Assembly: GCA_045837725.1 (NCBI GenBank)
Contig: JBEWZL010000278.1
Span: forward strand, 62,001 to 126,000
Length of the DNA: 64,000 bases
Source: Vermamoeba vermiformis
Lineage: Eukaryota > Tubulinea > Echinamoebida
Direction: 5' to 3'
Shown here: positions 11,881-22,478 of the stretch, piece after piece
Layout of the letters: each line of letters opens with the position of its first letter
Position numbering within the stretch: the first letter of the stretch is position 1
The notes under the pieces: generated by a model
What the model was told of the DNA's origin: nothing
What the model saw: only the letters and a program-made list of their open reading frames with translations
Databases searched by the model: none
Made by a program: the position numbers and the translations under genes

Positions 11881-14292
11881 TTAGAATTTAACGCCGTGAC
11901 GACCGAAGAACAAGTCCATCTGTTTTTTAACGAACTTGGCGCCTTCGTGCTCAGTCTTGATGTGGTCTGGAATGCCTGGCAAACCATTCAAATTAGCCGC
12001 TAGAGTAGCGAAGCCTTTTTGGAGGTCATTCATATCTTGCTTATGCTCCATAGCGATCATCTAACAAAAAAGAAAATTGATCAGATCCTGATCCCTGTTC
12101 AATAGTGCTGATGTGGGATCATATAGTTATATATGTATATTACCTCGATAGGCTTGATGTTAACAGGGTCGGGTAACATTGTAGGGCAATCAGTTCGCGG
12201 TGTGTCGCGTTCGAGTACGATCTGCTCAAATGTAGCGGCATACTTGTCACTATAGAGCAATCCAATAAGACTATGAACACTATATAAACTTCATACATAT
12301 CGATACTTACCGCTGAGTCAAGTAGTTTGGCAAGTTGAACATCTTACGAACGGTAGCGTAAACGGATGTGTGATCGAAATAACTTGATTCAGGCTCGTGA
12401 ATTAAAGTGCCCTATTTGAGCAATGTTAATTAGTATCGTTACTATATACTTTCCTTATTTAATCATTAAATTTGGTCGAAGAGTTAAGGAGATCTAGGTT
12501 CCGTAACTAGTTACCTTGTTGATCCACGGTGAAATCATTAAAGTGGGAACACGAACGCCTAATCTATCGAAGTTGAATGCAGGGTCGCTAGAATTAAGGC
12601 CGTCAGGATTAGGCACGTTCATTGGTGGCGGAACATGATCGTAGAATCCACCATGCTCGTCAAAAGTAATTATCAAAAGCGTTTGATTCCATTGTGGTGA
12701 GTTTCTAACGGCATTGTAGACTTGCTTAATCAATAATTCGCCTATAATCAACGACAAAAAGTTTAGCTAAGTCAGATCTTGGCCGGTACAAAAATAATCG
12801 AATCCGGATTCCGCTTACCTTGAGAAACGTCATGCGATGGGTGCTGATCATTAGCAGGATAATAAGGAATAGAATAATATCGTGGCTCGATAAATGAAAA
12901 TTGCGGCAAAGTACCAGCTGCAGCGTCGCTTTCAAATTGCGTCAAAATGCCGTAATTATGTAACAGATAAGTCGGGGAACGAAGTCTCCTCAAGAATCTA
13001 TATGACATAGTTAATATGTGCCATACTATATTATTGACTACGTACACAGCTGAAGGAAACATCTCAAAGTAGATCTTCCATGAAACGCCTTGATCGTAGA
13101 ACTCGTCAAAGTACGTGCGTTGAGGCAAGCCCTCAGCCATAGTAATAGGGTCATTGTTGCCGACACCGTGAGAAGTACCAGATAACAAATAGAATCTGTT
13201 GACCTCAGTAGGGCCTAGAATAGTCGTTAGAACATGACGGATCCACGAGATCTATTTTTAGCTATGAAAATCTTTCTATTGCAATTTGCTAATTATAGTT
13301 ATAAAGCTACATATTGCATTATAGCTAATATGATTATATTAAACCGCCTTAATTTAATTAAATAATAATATCAATTTCAAAAGACTGATCTCCGCGGAGG
13401 TCCACGGTTCACATTGAGTTATGATCCATCTTATATATATCGATATAGTAAATATGACGTATCCTTACCTGGCACTGAACTGTACCATCGATCAAATAGC
13501 GCAAACTCCTTGGCTAACGTAGCCGTTACTGAAATACTCGAATTTGAAAATGATTGCATGATAGTAGCGCCCCATCCCTAATTTTTTACGTGTTATTTAC
13601 ATGAACATAATAAATACGCGTTGAATTTCATTAAAAGAAGGTTAAGCATGATTTAGAAGCCAAGATCTAATTTAATCGAAAAGTCGTCAAGTCCAAAACT
13701 GAGTTATGCGTTGTCTTAAAAATATGATTACCTGTCCATTTTCTTCTGCACTAGCAACGAATCCGGACATATTCGGAGCATCTTTAGGGCCAGGGTTATG
13801 AGTTCCAAAAATTTGTAAAGTTGCATCTGCGTTGCAAAATGAAAATTAGGCTTTCAAAAATATGCATAATATTCTATATATGCCATCATAATATAATATA
13901 ATCGTAAAAAGGGCTTGCAAACGATTTCACATTTAGAACTTAGTTAATAAATCACGCGACTAGATTTTAAAATTACAAATAAGCTTTCTATAGCGCTAAA
14001 AATTACCTGTAATTTGATGACCTGGATTATTAGTCACGAATGAAGACTTATTGCTGACATAGACTCGTTTGGAGTTGGGATCTTGAGGATTGTAAAGGTT
14101 ATATTCGTTGCCTGTAAGTCCATCGATATCGGAGTTTAGTGTTTGTTTTAAATAACCACAATAGTGATCAAAACTTCTATTTTCAAGCATAAGCACTACA
14201 ACGTTTTTGATCGGGGTTTGGAATTTTGGAGCACCAAGTACATCCGCTGAAAACAGCAAGACGATGATGCCGATAATAGCAACAGATCGCAT
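11881..14292 (-). CDS. Secreted phosphoesterase (phospholipase C / acid phosphatase family)
   Basis: About nine exons. The start at 14292 is chosen because it gives a clean signal peptide ([20 protein letters not shown]); the frame continues upstream but would bury it. The mature N-terminus has the family hallmark [16 protein letters not shown], with the metal-binding E and N. Later exons carry [39 protein letters not shown] and [11 protein letters not shown], all typical of PF04185 enzymes (bacterial PC-PLC, fungal and plant phospholipase C, AcpA). The ends of the C-terminal exons read [13 protein letters not shown] and HGVKF. Known members hydrolyse phospholipids or phosphomonoesters outside the cytoplasm, so a lysosomal, phagosomal or secreted role is likely. 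All key motifs are present. Confidence 0.85.
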
Positions 14293-14407
14293 ATTACCCA
14301 CGCAAATGCAAATAAAGGTTGTGTGGTGGATCTGATCCAAAATTAGTTAAAAATAAAAACTTTTACGGCAAATCATTTTATCCGAACTTCTGTGAACATC
14401 AACACAA

Positions 14408-15393
14408 ATGAAATATCTATCATATTCTTTATTTATCCTGTCTATCACTCTTAGCGTACTGGCCCAAGCTCCTGTGCCCAATAACATTGACCTGGATCAA
14501 CGATGCTGTTTCCAGTTCAACGATCCGCAGCTCCCTAGCTTTATTTTGCCCGCTCCGCAATTGAATTCGCCTGGAGACATCCAATTGAACGTAAACAACT
14601 CGATTACTTTGTATAATGGCCATGCCATCAGCCAAGGTAAAACTAATTTCGAACCGATGGTTTTGATCCGGCTTTTTTTCGAATCTTTTTAAAATTGCCG
14701 CCGTTCAATACCATCAATAGAGTAAAATTTTCCATAAAATACTCAAATACGCATAAATAATTGATTTGATTCGTGTTTCGAGGAGATTTCTTTTGATCTA
14801 CGCAGATCCGCTTTAATTCACCCGCACCGCAATCTTTGACATAATTACCTTCTAATTTCGTACATGCTTTTAAAATAAGCTGATATGACCTTATTTAACA
14901 GGTTGCAATGGTGACCGCACCTTTTACAAGGTGAACGGAACTTGGGTCGAGACGTACGTGGATGCCAATGGCGAAAACCGAACTGGAATTGACTTGTTTT
15001 ATGCTACCGGTAATATTATACTCCCTACAATCACATATTTACCCTTTCAGACCTTGATCTAACCTTACCGAATCCTAGCTACGGATCATTTGAACTTCAG
15101 AACCATTCAAACTTGGCAAAGAAATATTGCGGAAGTATTAAATGATCGACTCATCGCGGTTATAATAACTTGCAACAATGGCGTGACTTCGTGTCTCAAA
15201 TTCACCGTCAACGGTACTATTGTGGACGATTTGGCTGGCGATGCGCCAGGTTACTGCGGTAAATAATATCATATTAATGTATATTAGCTTCATAGAGTAT
15301 TAATTGTATATTTTTTAAGGCGGAGCGGGCTCGTTGTTCTCTTCGATCAGCATTGTTATCTTGATCTGCTCGGCTTTGCTTACTTTGTTCTGA
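14408..15393 (+). CDS. Small secreted protein with hydrophobic C-terminal tail (GPI-type)
   Basis: Four exons, about 190 residues, divergent from the phosphoesterase gene with only 115 bp between starts. It opens with a signal peptide (MKYLSYSLFILSITLSVLAQ). The mature part has sequons (NNSIT, VNGTWVE, VNGTIVD) and paired cysteines (QRCC, GCNGDR, TCNNGVTSC, GYCGG). It ends in a small-residue stretch followed by a hydrophobic tail (SIVILICSALLTLF) with no charged residues after it, the usual layout for GPI attachment. I recognise no domain. A surface glycoprotein is inferred; the shared promoter suggests possible co-expression with the phosphoesterase. Confidence 0.65.
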
Positions 15394-15634
15394 AGCACCA
15401 ATCAACCTTATTTATTATGACACAAGCATTTAATACTAAAGAATATCCTTCTTACAACTCTATGGGCTGATTCGCTTGGCTTAAAGATTCGGATCGAGCA
15501 CTAAATGGCTTCATGAAGCTCACGTTTAATACTCATATTTTGTGATAATGGCAAGATAACGTGACCCAAACTTAGCAAACTTGGCGATACCTACGATTGA
15601 TGATTTAATTTCATTTATGTTATTTGACAAAAGC

Positions 15635-17508
15635 TCAACACGACAAATGTTGAAGACCAAAGTTTTGCTGGAGGTACTCGATGGCTTTGGCATGGTGTTC
15701 AGGTGACTCACAAAGCATTCGATGATATTTTTGGGATTGCATCTCATTGTGTCGCTGTTCTTCGAGAGTGACATGTTTGACACGTGTCATCAACTGGTTG
15801 ACACTTCGTTTCAGTTTGGTGTTCGATGGTGGAGGTTGATCGAGAAGAGCTCCATCAGCGATCAATTGTGTCAGTACTGTCATGTCTTTGATTTCCATGT
15901 CTGGCACGTACTTGTTGAAGATTATCAAACTGCTCCTTAAGGATGCAGTATTCAAAACAGTTTGACGTGTTGCGATATGCAGGGTCAAGAATGATATTTT
16001 CTCCTTGATTGAGTCCACTGAAGTAATCATGCCATAATACATGTCTGGTGTAAACCCGGCACCACCGCTAACAATAACTGCGAATAGAATCGATTAGAAA
16101 GTCACAATTTCGCTTCTTATAACCATACGTACTCTGTCCGACTGAAATATTCGCAGCAGATTTGTGCGATTTGGTCCAACTTGAATCGATGAAAGAACCA
16201 GCCAATAACCTTTAGAAAGTAAATTAGTACTTATATTCAGTAATCTGTTGCTTACGCGTTGGCCCTATCGTTGGTGTGTGCATGAGCGATGGTCAAAAGT
16301 TGTCGTTCAAGAACAATTTGATCGATGCTCGTCATCTTTGACAACAAAAACGATGCTTTTTCTTCGTCATATCGCGACTTGATGTAATTGGTTATATTCT
16401 TGACAAATTCTTGCTCGACACCCCAACTGATCAGATCCGTGTTGTTTTTCCACATTGATACTGAAAATCATTTTTAGCCTGTTATCAAATTATTATACGA
16501 AGATAACTACATACTGTCGTGCATTCGACCAAGTCCGTAATAATCACGAAAGCCATAATAAGCGATGTAATGGCTTTCATTGCTGACCTCATTCAGAGGT
16601 TGTTCAAGCTCGGAGCCGAAAGAAAATACTGGCGAATAGCTTTTTGCTTTGAACTGCAAGTAGAATCCTAACGAAAACAGGATTTTAAATTAACCGATTC
16701 TATTTTGGTGTGATTTACCTGTTGCAAACCATGCGCCAGGAAACAATGCGTCGGTCCACTTTATGAGCATCGAGTCCAAGATTGCTGGAACCCATGTCCG
16801 GTTTGTCACGTGATAATATCGTGGCAGAGGCCGGCCGTTGAATTTCGCATCATCAATATAGATATCTCTGATTGCCTTTGCTTCACTGAGGCGTTGATTT
16901 GCACAGGATCTGACAAAAAGTAACACGTCAAATAAAATTGGATTTGAACGCGTTTGTGGCTAAATTACGCAGTAAATTACTTACGACATATTGTTTTGCT
17001 GCATCGAGAGCATTTTATCAATGAGAAGAAGAACGTTGTTGCGAAGTTGTTGTCTGATCTTCGGCTCATTGAAACTATCGAATATTGGAGGTCTTGAAGC
17101 TCCGCTTTCGCTGGCAATTTTCCGAATAAAATCAGTTGAATAGATTGTTCCAGAATCGACGAAATCCGTGTCGAATAAATTAGCAAAATTTGGATCTTGC
17201 TCGATCAGCGAACAACTTGCTGTTTAAAATAAAATTAATTTGAGGTCCTATAATAATAAAATAAAATTACAATAATTATATTATTAACCAAATAATTGTT
17301 AAGTTAACTACGACAAATTTTGCAAATTTATTGGCAAGCATAGGAATAACAGCTTGCCTGAATGGCGAATGAAGGAGCGTACGGTCGCATGAAAAAATTA
17401 GTAAATTTAATTTACGTTGAGCATTAAAACTGAAATCGAGAATAATGTGAGGATAATTAAAAACAACTTACCAATTGCAAGAAAAATAAATATGAATGTC
17501 AATCGCAT
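15635..17508 (-). CDS. Secreted multicopy family protein, copy D (looks intact)
   Basis: First of the reverse copies, with the B/C-type signal peptide (MRLTFIFIFLAI) and upstream sequence. The third intron and following exon (FYLQFKAKSYSPVF) are of the copy B type; the last exon is the DMYYGMITSVDS type. No frame break was found. Its first intron (about 17217-17470) is far longer than in the other copies and carries about 180 bp of extra sequence of unknown origin. The 240 bp downstream, to the small secreted gene at 14408-15393, shows nothing else. Function unknown, presumed secreted. Confidence 0.7.
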
Positions 17509-18145
17509 TACAATAACTTGCCAACGCTACAGTTAATATAATTTGACGCAGCGTCAACACTCTAGAGCCGTGTGCATATTAATAAAAAGAACTTTCGTCG
17601 AATTCAATTAACTTTTCAGCGAAAGTTCCTACGAAATTGTAGCAACTTGTACCAAAAATAGAATTTTTTTTAATGGCAGTATTTTGAGCTGGCGACTTCC
17701 GTGGCAGCGTCCGTTGCATTGGTATTACCGCAAGCCGTTGGCGCGAACTCCACAGCTCTTCGTCGAAGCTCGCACGGAAGTTCCTGCCGCAGTTTGAAAC
17801 AGCAAAAACTCCTCCGTTTAATTGTTTCCGCTGCGAGAAATGCGAGAAAGCTCAGCGGAACAAGTCGAGTAATAGAGTACTTTAAAAAAAATTTAATTTT
17901 TAATCGTGCCAGCGGATTTTTGACCTAATTTGTTCCGGACCAAATTTGAGAACAGGTTATGTTTATCGGACTGAAAAATCGGACGTCCAATTAGGCTAGG
18001 ATAGCCTACATAGACTACGATGTATTATGGCAGATTCTGTTTGATCGTTGGCTTCTATTGCGGATCTGGAAATTGCGGGCATCGAAGTTTAACGGTAAGT
18101 AGACCCGCTGCTGAGGCACATTTTTATCGTTAAACTTTCGTAAAT
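17509..18145. other. Spacer between copies D and E with a dispersed repeat
   Basis: Contains the copy D promoter, one copy of a ~170-bp repeat (17617-17791) also found upstream of copies E and F, and about 350 bp of sequence without match in the window. A 75-codon plus-strand frame at 17701-17928 lies in the repeat and is not conserved as a frame in the other repeat copies. I see no gene. Confidence 0.5.
17617..17791. repeat. Dispersed repeat unit upstream of copy D
   Basis: Starts gcgaaagttcctacgaa, includes cttgtaccaaaaatagaat and gagctggcgacttccgtgg, and ends with gcacggaagttcct. Related units lie at 19926-20125 and 22033-22144, each upstream of a reverse-array gene. No such unit was found in the forward array, so it marks the reverse array's own duplication history. 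No coding capacity is apparent. Confidence 0.6.
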
Positions 18146-19801
18146 TTAACACAACAACTGTCGAAGACCGAAGTTTTGCTGGAGATACTCGATGGCTTTG
18201 GCATGGTGTTCAGGTGACTCACAAAGCATTCGATGATATTTTTGGGACATGTTTGACACGTGTCATCAACTGATTGACACTTCGATTCAGTTTGGTGTTC
18301 GATGGTGGAGGTTGATCGAGAAGAGCTCCATCAGCGATCAATTGTGTCAGTACTGTCATATCTTTGATCTCCATGTCTGGCACGTACTTGTCGAAGATAA
18401 AATTGTAGCTCCAGGGTTCAGTCTTCAAAACAGTTTGACGCGTTGCAAGATGCAGCGTCATGAATGATATTTCCTGTTGCTTGTTGTCCACGGAAGTAAT
18501 CATGCCATAATAGAGGTCTGACATAAACTTGGCACCTCCAACAATAACTGCGAATAGAATCGATTGGCAACTCGCACTTTAACTTTCGCTTATAAGTTAT
18601 AACAATACGTACTCTGTCCGATTGACATATTCGAGTAGAAATGTTGAATTCACTCCAATTTGAATCGATGAAGGAACCCACCAATACCCTAGTAAAGTAA
18701 GTTAATACTCTATTTATATCATTTTATAATATTATTACGCGTTGGCCCTATCGTTGGTGTGTGCATGAGCGATGGTCAAAAGTTGTCGTTCAAGAACAAT
18801 TTGATCGATGCTCGTCATCTTTGACAACAAAAACGATGCTTTTTCTTCGTCATATCGCAACTTAATGTAGTTGGTGATATCCTTGACAAAGTCTTGCTGG
18901 ACACCCCAACTGATCAGATCCGTGTTGTTTTTCCACATCGATACTGAACATCATTTTTAGCTAATTATCTAATTATTATACGAGTTCACAACGTACCATT
19001 GTGCACTCGACCAAGTCCGAAGTGAGTACGAGGACCATAGTAAGTGGCGTAATGGCTGTCATTGCTGACCTCGGTCAGCGGTTGTTCAAGCTCGGAGCCG
19101 AACGAAAAAACCGGTGAATAGCTCTGTGGACTCAGGATCGCGTAGAATCCTAATAGGAAATGTTTTACTATAAAGTTTGCGTTAGGCACTTGTTGTTGTT
19201 GAGCTTTACCTGTTGCAAACCATGCGCCAGGAAACAATGCGTCGGACCACTTTATGAGCATCGAGTCCAAGATTGCTGGAACCCATTTCTGTTTCGTCAC
19301 GTGATAATATCGTGGCAGAGACCGTGCTGTTGAATTTCGCATCATCGATGTAGATATCTCTGATTGCCTTTGCTTCACTGAGGCGTTGAATTGCACAGGA
19401 TCTGCTCGTGTAAAAAAAAATTGCTTCGCAAGTGGTTTGTGGCTAAATTACGCAGTAAAGTACTTACGACATATTGTTTTGTTGCATCGAGAGCATTTTA
19501 TCAATGAGAAGAAGAACGTTGTTGCGAAGTTGTTGTCTGATCTTCGGCTCATTGAAACTGTCGAATATTGGAGGTCTTGAAGCTCCATTTTCGCTGGCAA
19601 TTTTCCGAATAAAATCAGTTGAATAGATTGTCCCAGAATTGACGAAATCTGTGTCGAATAAATTCGCAAAATTTGGATCTTGCTCGATCAACGAACAACT
19701 TGCTGTTTAAAATAATTATTTTGAGGTCCGATAATAATAAAATAAAGAAATGATTACTTACCAACCGCAAGAAACACAATTATCAATTTCAATTCGTTCA
19801 T
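18146..19801 (-). pseudogene. Secreted multicopy family, copy E (one frame-breaking deletion near the 3' end)
   Basis: Signal peptide of the A/F type (MNELKLIIVFLAV); third intron and exon of the A/C type (FYAILSPQSYSPVF); last exon of the LYYGMITSVD type. The protein reads in frame until about 18248. There, about 34 bases present in the other copies (encoding the LEEQRHNEIQ region) are missing, and the frame ends at 18219 after KISSNAL. The conserved C-terminal ~40 residues are lost, although their DNA persists to the family stop at 18146-18148. The product could still be a slightly short secreted protein, so pseudogene status is probable rather than certain. Confidence 0.55.
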
Positions 19802-19829
19802 AATTTTAAGGTAAAGTGCTGCTTTCGTA

Positions 19830-19850
19830 GATCTAGTAACAAACAAGATC
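19830..19850. promoter_or_regulatory. Eroded inverted repeat upstream of copy E
   Basis: The position-equivalent 21 nt before copy E keeps the outer GATCT and AACAAGATC parts, with two or three mismatches in one arm compared with copies A and F. It ends 28 nt from the start codon. The decay fits the damaged coding region of this copy. Confidence 0.35.
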
Positions 19851-19925
19851 GTAGGTAAAAAAGAAAGTTTCGTACGAAACTGAGGCTAAGCGTTCTATGA
19901 TAAAATAAAAAATTTTACTATTCAG

Positions 19926-20125
19926 CGCGCGAAAGTTCCTATGAAGTTGTAGCAGCTTGTACCAAAATATAGAATTTTTTTTGATGGCAGTATTTTGAGC
20001 TGGCGACTTCCGTGGCAGTGTCCGTTGCATTGGTATTACTGCAAGCCGTTGACGCGAACTCCGCACGACGTCGAAGCTCGCACGGAAGTTTCCTACGAAA
20101 GTTCCTGCTGCAGCGGATCTGGAAA
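19926..20125. repeat. Dispersed repeat unit upstream of copy E
   Basis: Second unit of the reverse-array repeat (gaaagttcctatgaagttgt start, agctggcgacttccgtggca core). It lies between the copy E promoter and the 3' end of copy F. Together with about 70 bp of F 3' flank it fills the 400-bp gap between the two genes. Confidence 0.6.
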
Positions 20126-20198
20126 TCGGGGTTTCGTGGGCATCGATTTTTTAACGGTTAGTGGACCCACTGAGGCACATTTTTATCGTTTTTTAAAT

Positions 20199-21890
20199 TC
20201 AACACGACAAGTGTTGAAAACCAAACTTTTGCTGGAGGTACTCGATGGTTTTGGCATGGTGTTCAGGTGACTCGCAAAGCATTCGATGATATTTTTGGGA
20301 TTGCATCTCGTTGTGTCGCTGTTCTTCGAGAGTGACATGTTTGACACGTGTCATCAACTGGTTGACACTTCGTTTCAGTTTGGTGTACGATGGTGGAGGT
20401 TGATCGAGAAGAGCTCCATCAGCGATCAATTGTGTCAGTACTGTCATATCTTTGATTTCCATGTCTGGCACGTACTTGTTGACGAACACGTATCTCAAGC
20501 TAATCAGTGTGGTGCGAACGGTAGTTTGACGCGTTGCGACGTGTAATCTCATAATCGTCATTTCCTGCCGCTTGTAGTCCACTGCAGCAATCATTTCGTA
20601 TGGCATGTAGGTCAGCGCGGAAGCGCGCAAGAGGACTAATTACATAGTAAATAAGCCAGATGCAAAAAACCTATTTCAAGACGTACTCTGTCCAACAGAA
20701 ATGTTCGCGACGGAAATGTTCAATTTGGTCCAACTTGAATCGATGAACGAACCCACCAATAACCTTTTAGTGATAAAGTTGATAATTACATCATAGTATA
20801 ATATAATAAGCTTACGCGTTGGCCCTATCGTTGGTGTGCGCATGAGCGATGGTCAAAAGTTGTCGTTCAAGAACAATTTGGTCAATGCTCGTCATCTTTG
20901 ACAACAAAAACGATGCTTTTTCTTCATTGTATCGCGATTTGATATAGCTGGTTATATTCTCAACAAATCTCTGTTCGACACCCCAACTGATCAGATCCGT
21001 GTTGTTTTTCCACATTGACACTGAAAAAATTATGTTTAGCTAGTTATCAAATTACAATACGAAGTTCACAATGTACCATTGTGCATTCGACCAAGTCCGA
21101 AGTGACTACGAGGACCATACAGCGAGGTATAATGGCTGTCATTGCTGACCTCGGTCAGCGGTTGTTCAAGCTCGGAGCCGAACGAAAAAACTGGCGAATA
21201 GCTCTGTGGACTCCGTATTAAGTAGAATCCTATATGCCACCTGTCAATAAAGCTAGTATTAATTATTTTTGTGCCGTACCAGTTGCAAACCACGCGCCAG
21301 GAAATGCTGCGTTGGGCCCACTTTATGAGCATCGAGTCCAAGATTGCTGGAACCCATTTCTGTTGTGTCACGTGATAATATCGCGGCAGAGACCGTCTGT
21401 TGAATTGCGCATCATCTGTATAGATATCTCTGATTGCCTTTGCTTCACTGAGCCGTTGAATTGCACAGGATCTACGAAAAGTGACACGTCAAATAAAATT
21501 GTCAATAAAAATTGCTTCGCAAGTGGTTTGTGGCTAAGTTACGTTGTAAAATACTTACGATATATTGTTTTGTTGATTTGATAGCATTTTATCAATGAGA
21601 AGAAGAACGTTGTTGCGAAGTTGTTGTCTGATCTTCGGCTCATTGAAACTGTCGAATATTGGAGGTCTTGAAGCTCCATTTTCGCTGGCAATTTTCCGAA
21701 TAAAATCAGTTGAATAGATTGTTCCAGAATTGACAAAATCTGTGTCGAATAAATTCGCAAAATTTGGATCTTGCTCGATCAACGAACAACTTGCTGTTTA
21801 AAATAATTATTTTGGTCCGATAATAATAAAATAAAGAAATGATGACTTACCAACCGCAAGAAACGCTATTATCAATTTCAATTCGTTCAT
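20199..21890 (-). pseudogene. Secreted multicopy family, copy F (one frame break in the middle)
   Basis: Signal peptide of the A type (MNELKLIIAFLAV); last exon of the A type (MPYEMIAAVDYKRQEM), giving the closest match to copy A at both ends. In the middle exon near 21313 it has one extra base compared with copies D and E. This shifts the frame just before the conserved FPGxWFATG motif. The third intron is also unlike those of the other copies (gtacggcac start). The rest, including the intact 143-codon C-terminal frame, is well kept. Probable recent pseudogene, unless it is a base-calling error. Confidence 0.55.
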
Positions 21891-21929
21891 CGATTTTAAC
21901 GTAAAGGCTCGCTGGTTGTTACTTTCGGA

Positions 21930-21950
21930 GATCTTGTTTAAAACAAGATC
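21930..21950. promoter_or_regulatory. Perfect 21-nt palindrome upstream of copy F
   Basis: Arms GATCTTGTTT and AAACAAGATC around a single central base, 39 nt before the copy F start. It is equivalent in place and sequence to the element before copy A on the opposite strand, and is followed, as there, by a gtgtgtataaac-like string and an AGATCT. Confidence 0.5.
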
Positions 21951-22032
21951 GTGTGTATAAACAGAAAGATCTGCGAAATAAAATAAAAAAAACCAATTGA
22001 TTTTGTTTTGTACGAAACCGTTCTTTTCAACT

Positions 22033-22144
22033 GCGAAAGTTCCTACGAAGTTGCAAGCAACTTGTACCAAAAATAGAATTTTGAGCTGGCACTTCCGTTG
22101 CTGTGGTATTACTGCAAGCCGCTGGCGCTAACTCCGCAGCTCTT
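22033..22144. repeat. Dispersed repeat unit upstream of copy F (shortened)
   Basis: Third unit, about 110 bp, lacking the internal T-run and ~30 bp around it. It marks the outer edge of the reverse array; beyond 22145 no repeat similarity is seen. Confidence 0.55.
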
Positions 22145-22478
22145 AATCTCCCGAAAAGCGAAATTCACATATCGGTTCACATGCGTACCGTCCACTATCT
22201 ATTTCAAATCTTACGACACTGTTTATATTGCAGAGCCTTGACGGGGAGAGGAATCATGGTGTTTTGAGACCACCGTATTTGGTGGCAACCAAAATTCGTT
22301 TTAACTTTCTAAATAATGCCTTCGCATCGAACATCGCACGTAGTATGTTACTTAGTTGGCCTTTTCAAGACTTACAATCCTGGCTTGCTTGAGGTCCAAC
22401 CGAGGCCATCAGAAAACAAAATTTGATCCATACTTTTTTCAACGCGCTTTCCATCGTTTTTATGTACATTCAATATGA
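22145..22478. other. Gap between the reverse array and the OTU gene
   Basis: About 330 bp of mixed composition and no open frame of note. It holds the 3' flank of the OTU-domain gene. A ttgacggggagagg string near 22238 and a short inverted gaccaccgtatttggtggc at 22267-22285 could form a small hairpin, possibly a transcript-end structure. Nothing else is supported. Confidence 0.3.

Noticed and set aside
17701-17928. 75-codon forward frame as a gene
   Set aside because: Lies in a dispersed repeat whose other copies do not keep the frame.
2640-22150. Transposon or virus-like origin of the repeated units
   Set aside because: Units hold an intron-rich secreted gene with its own promoter; no transposase, integrase, polymerase, capsid or terminal repeats seen.
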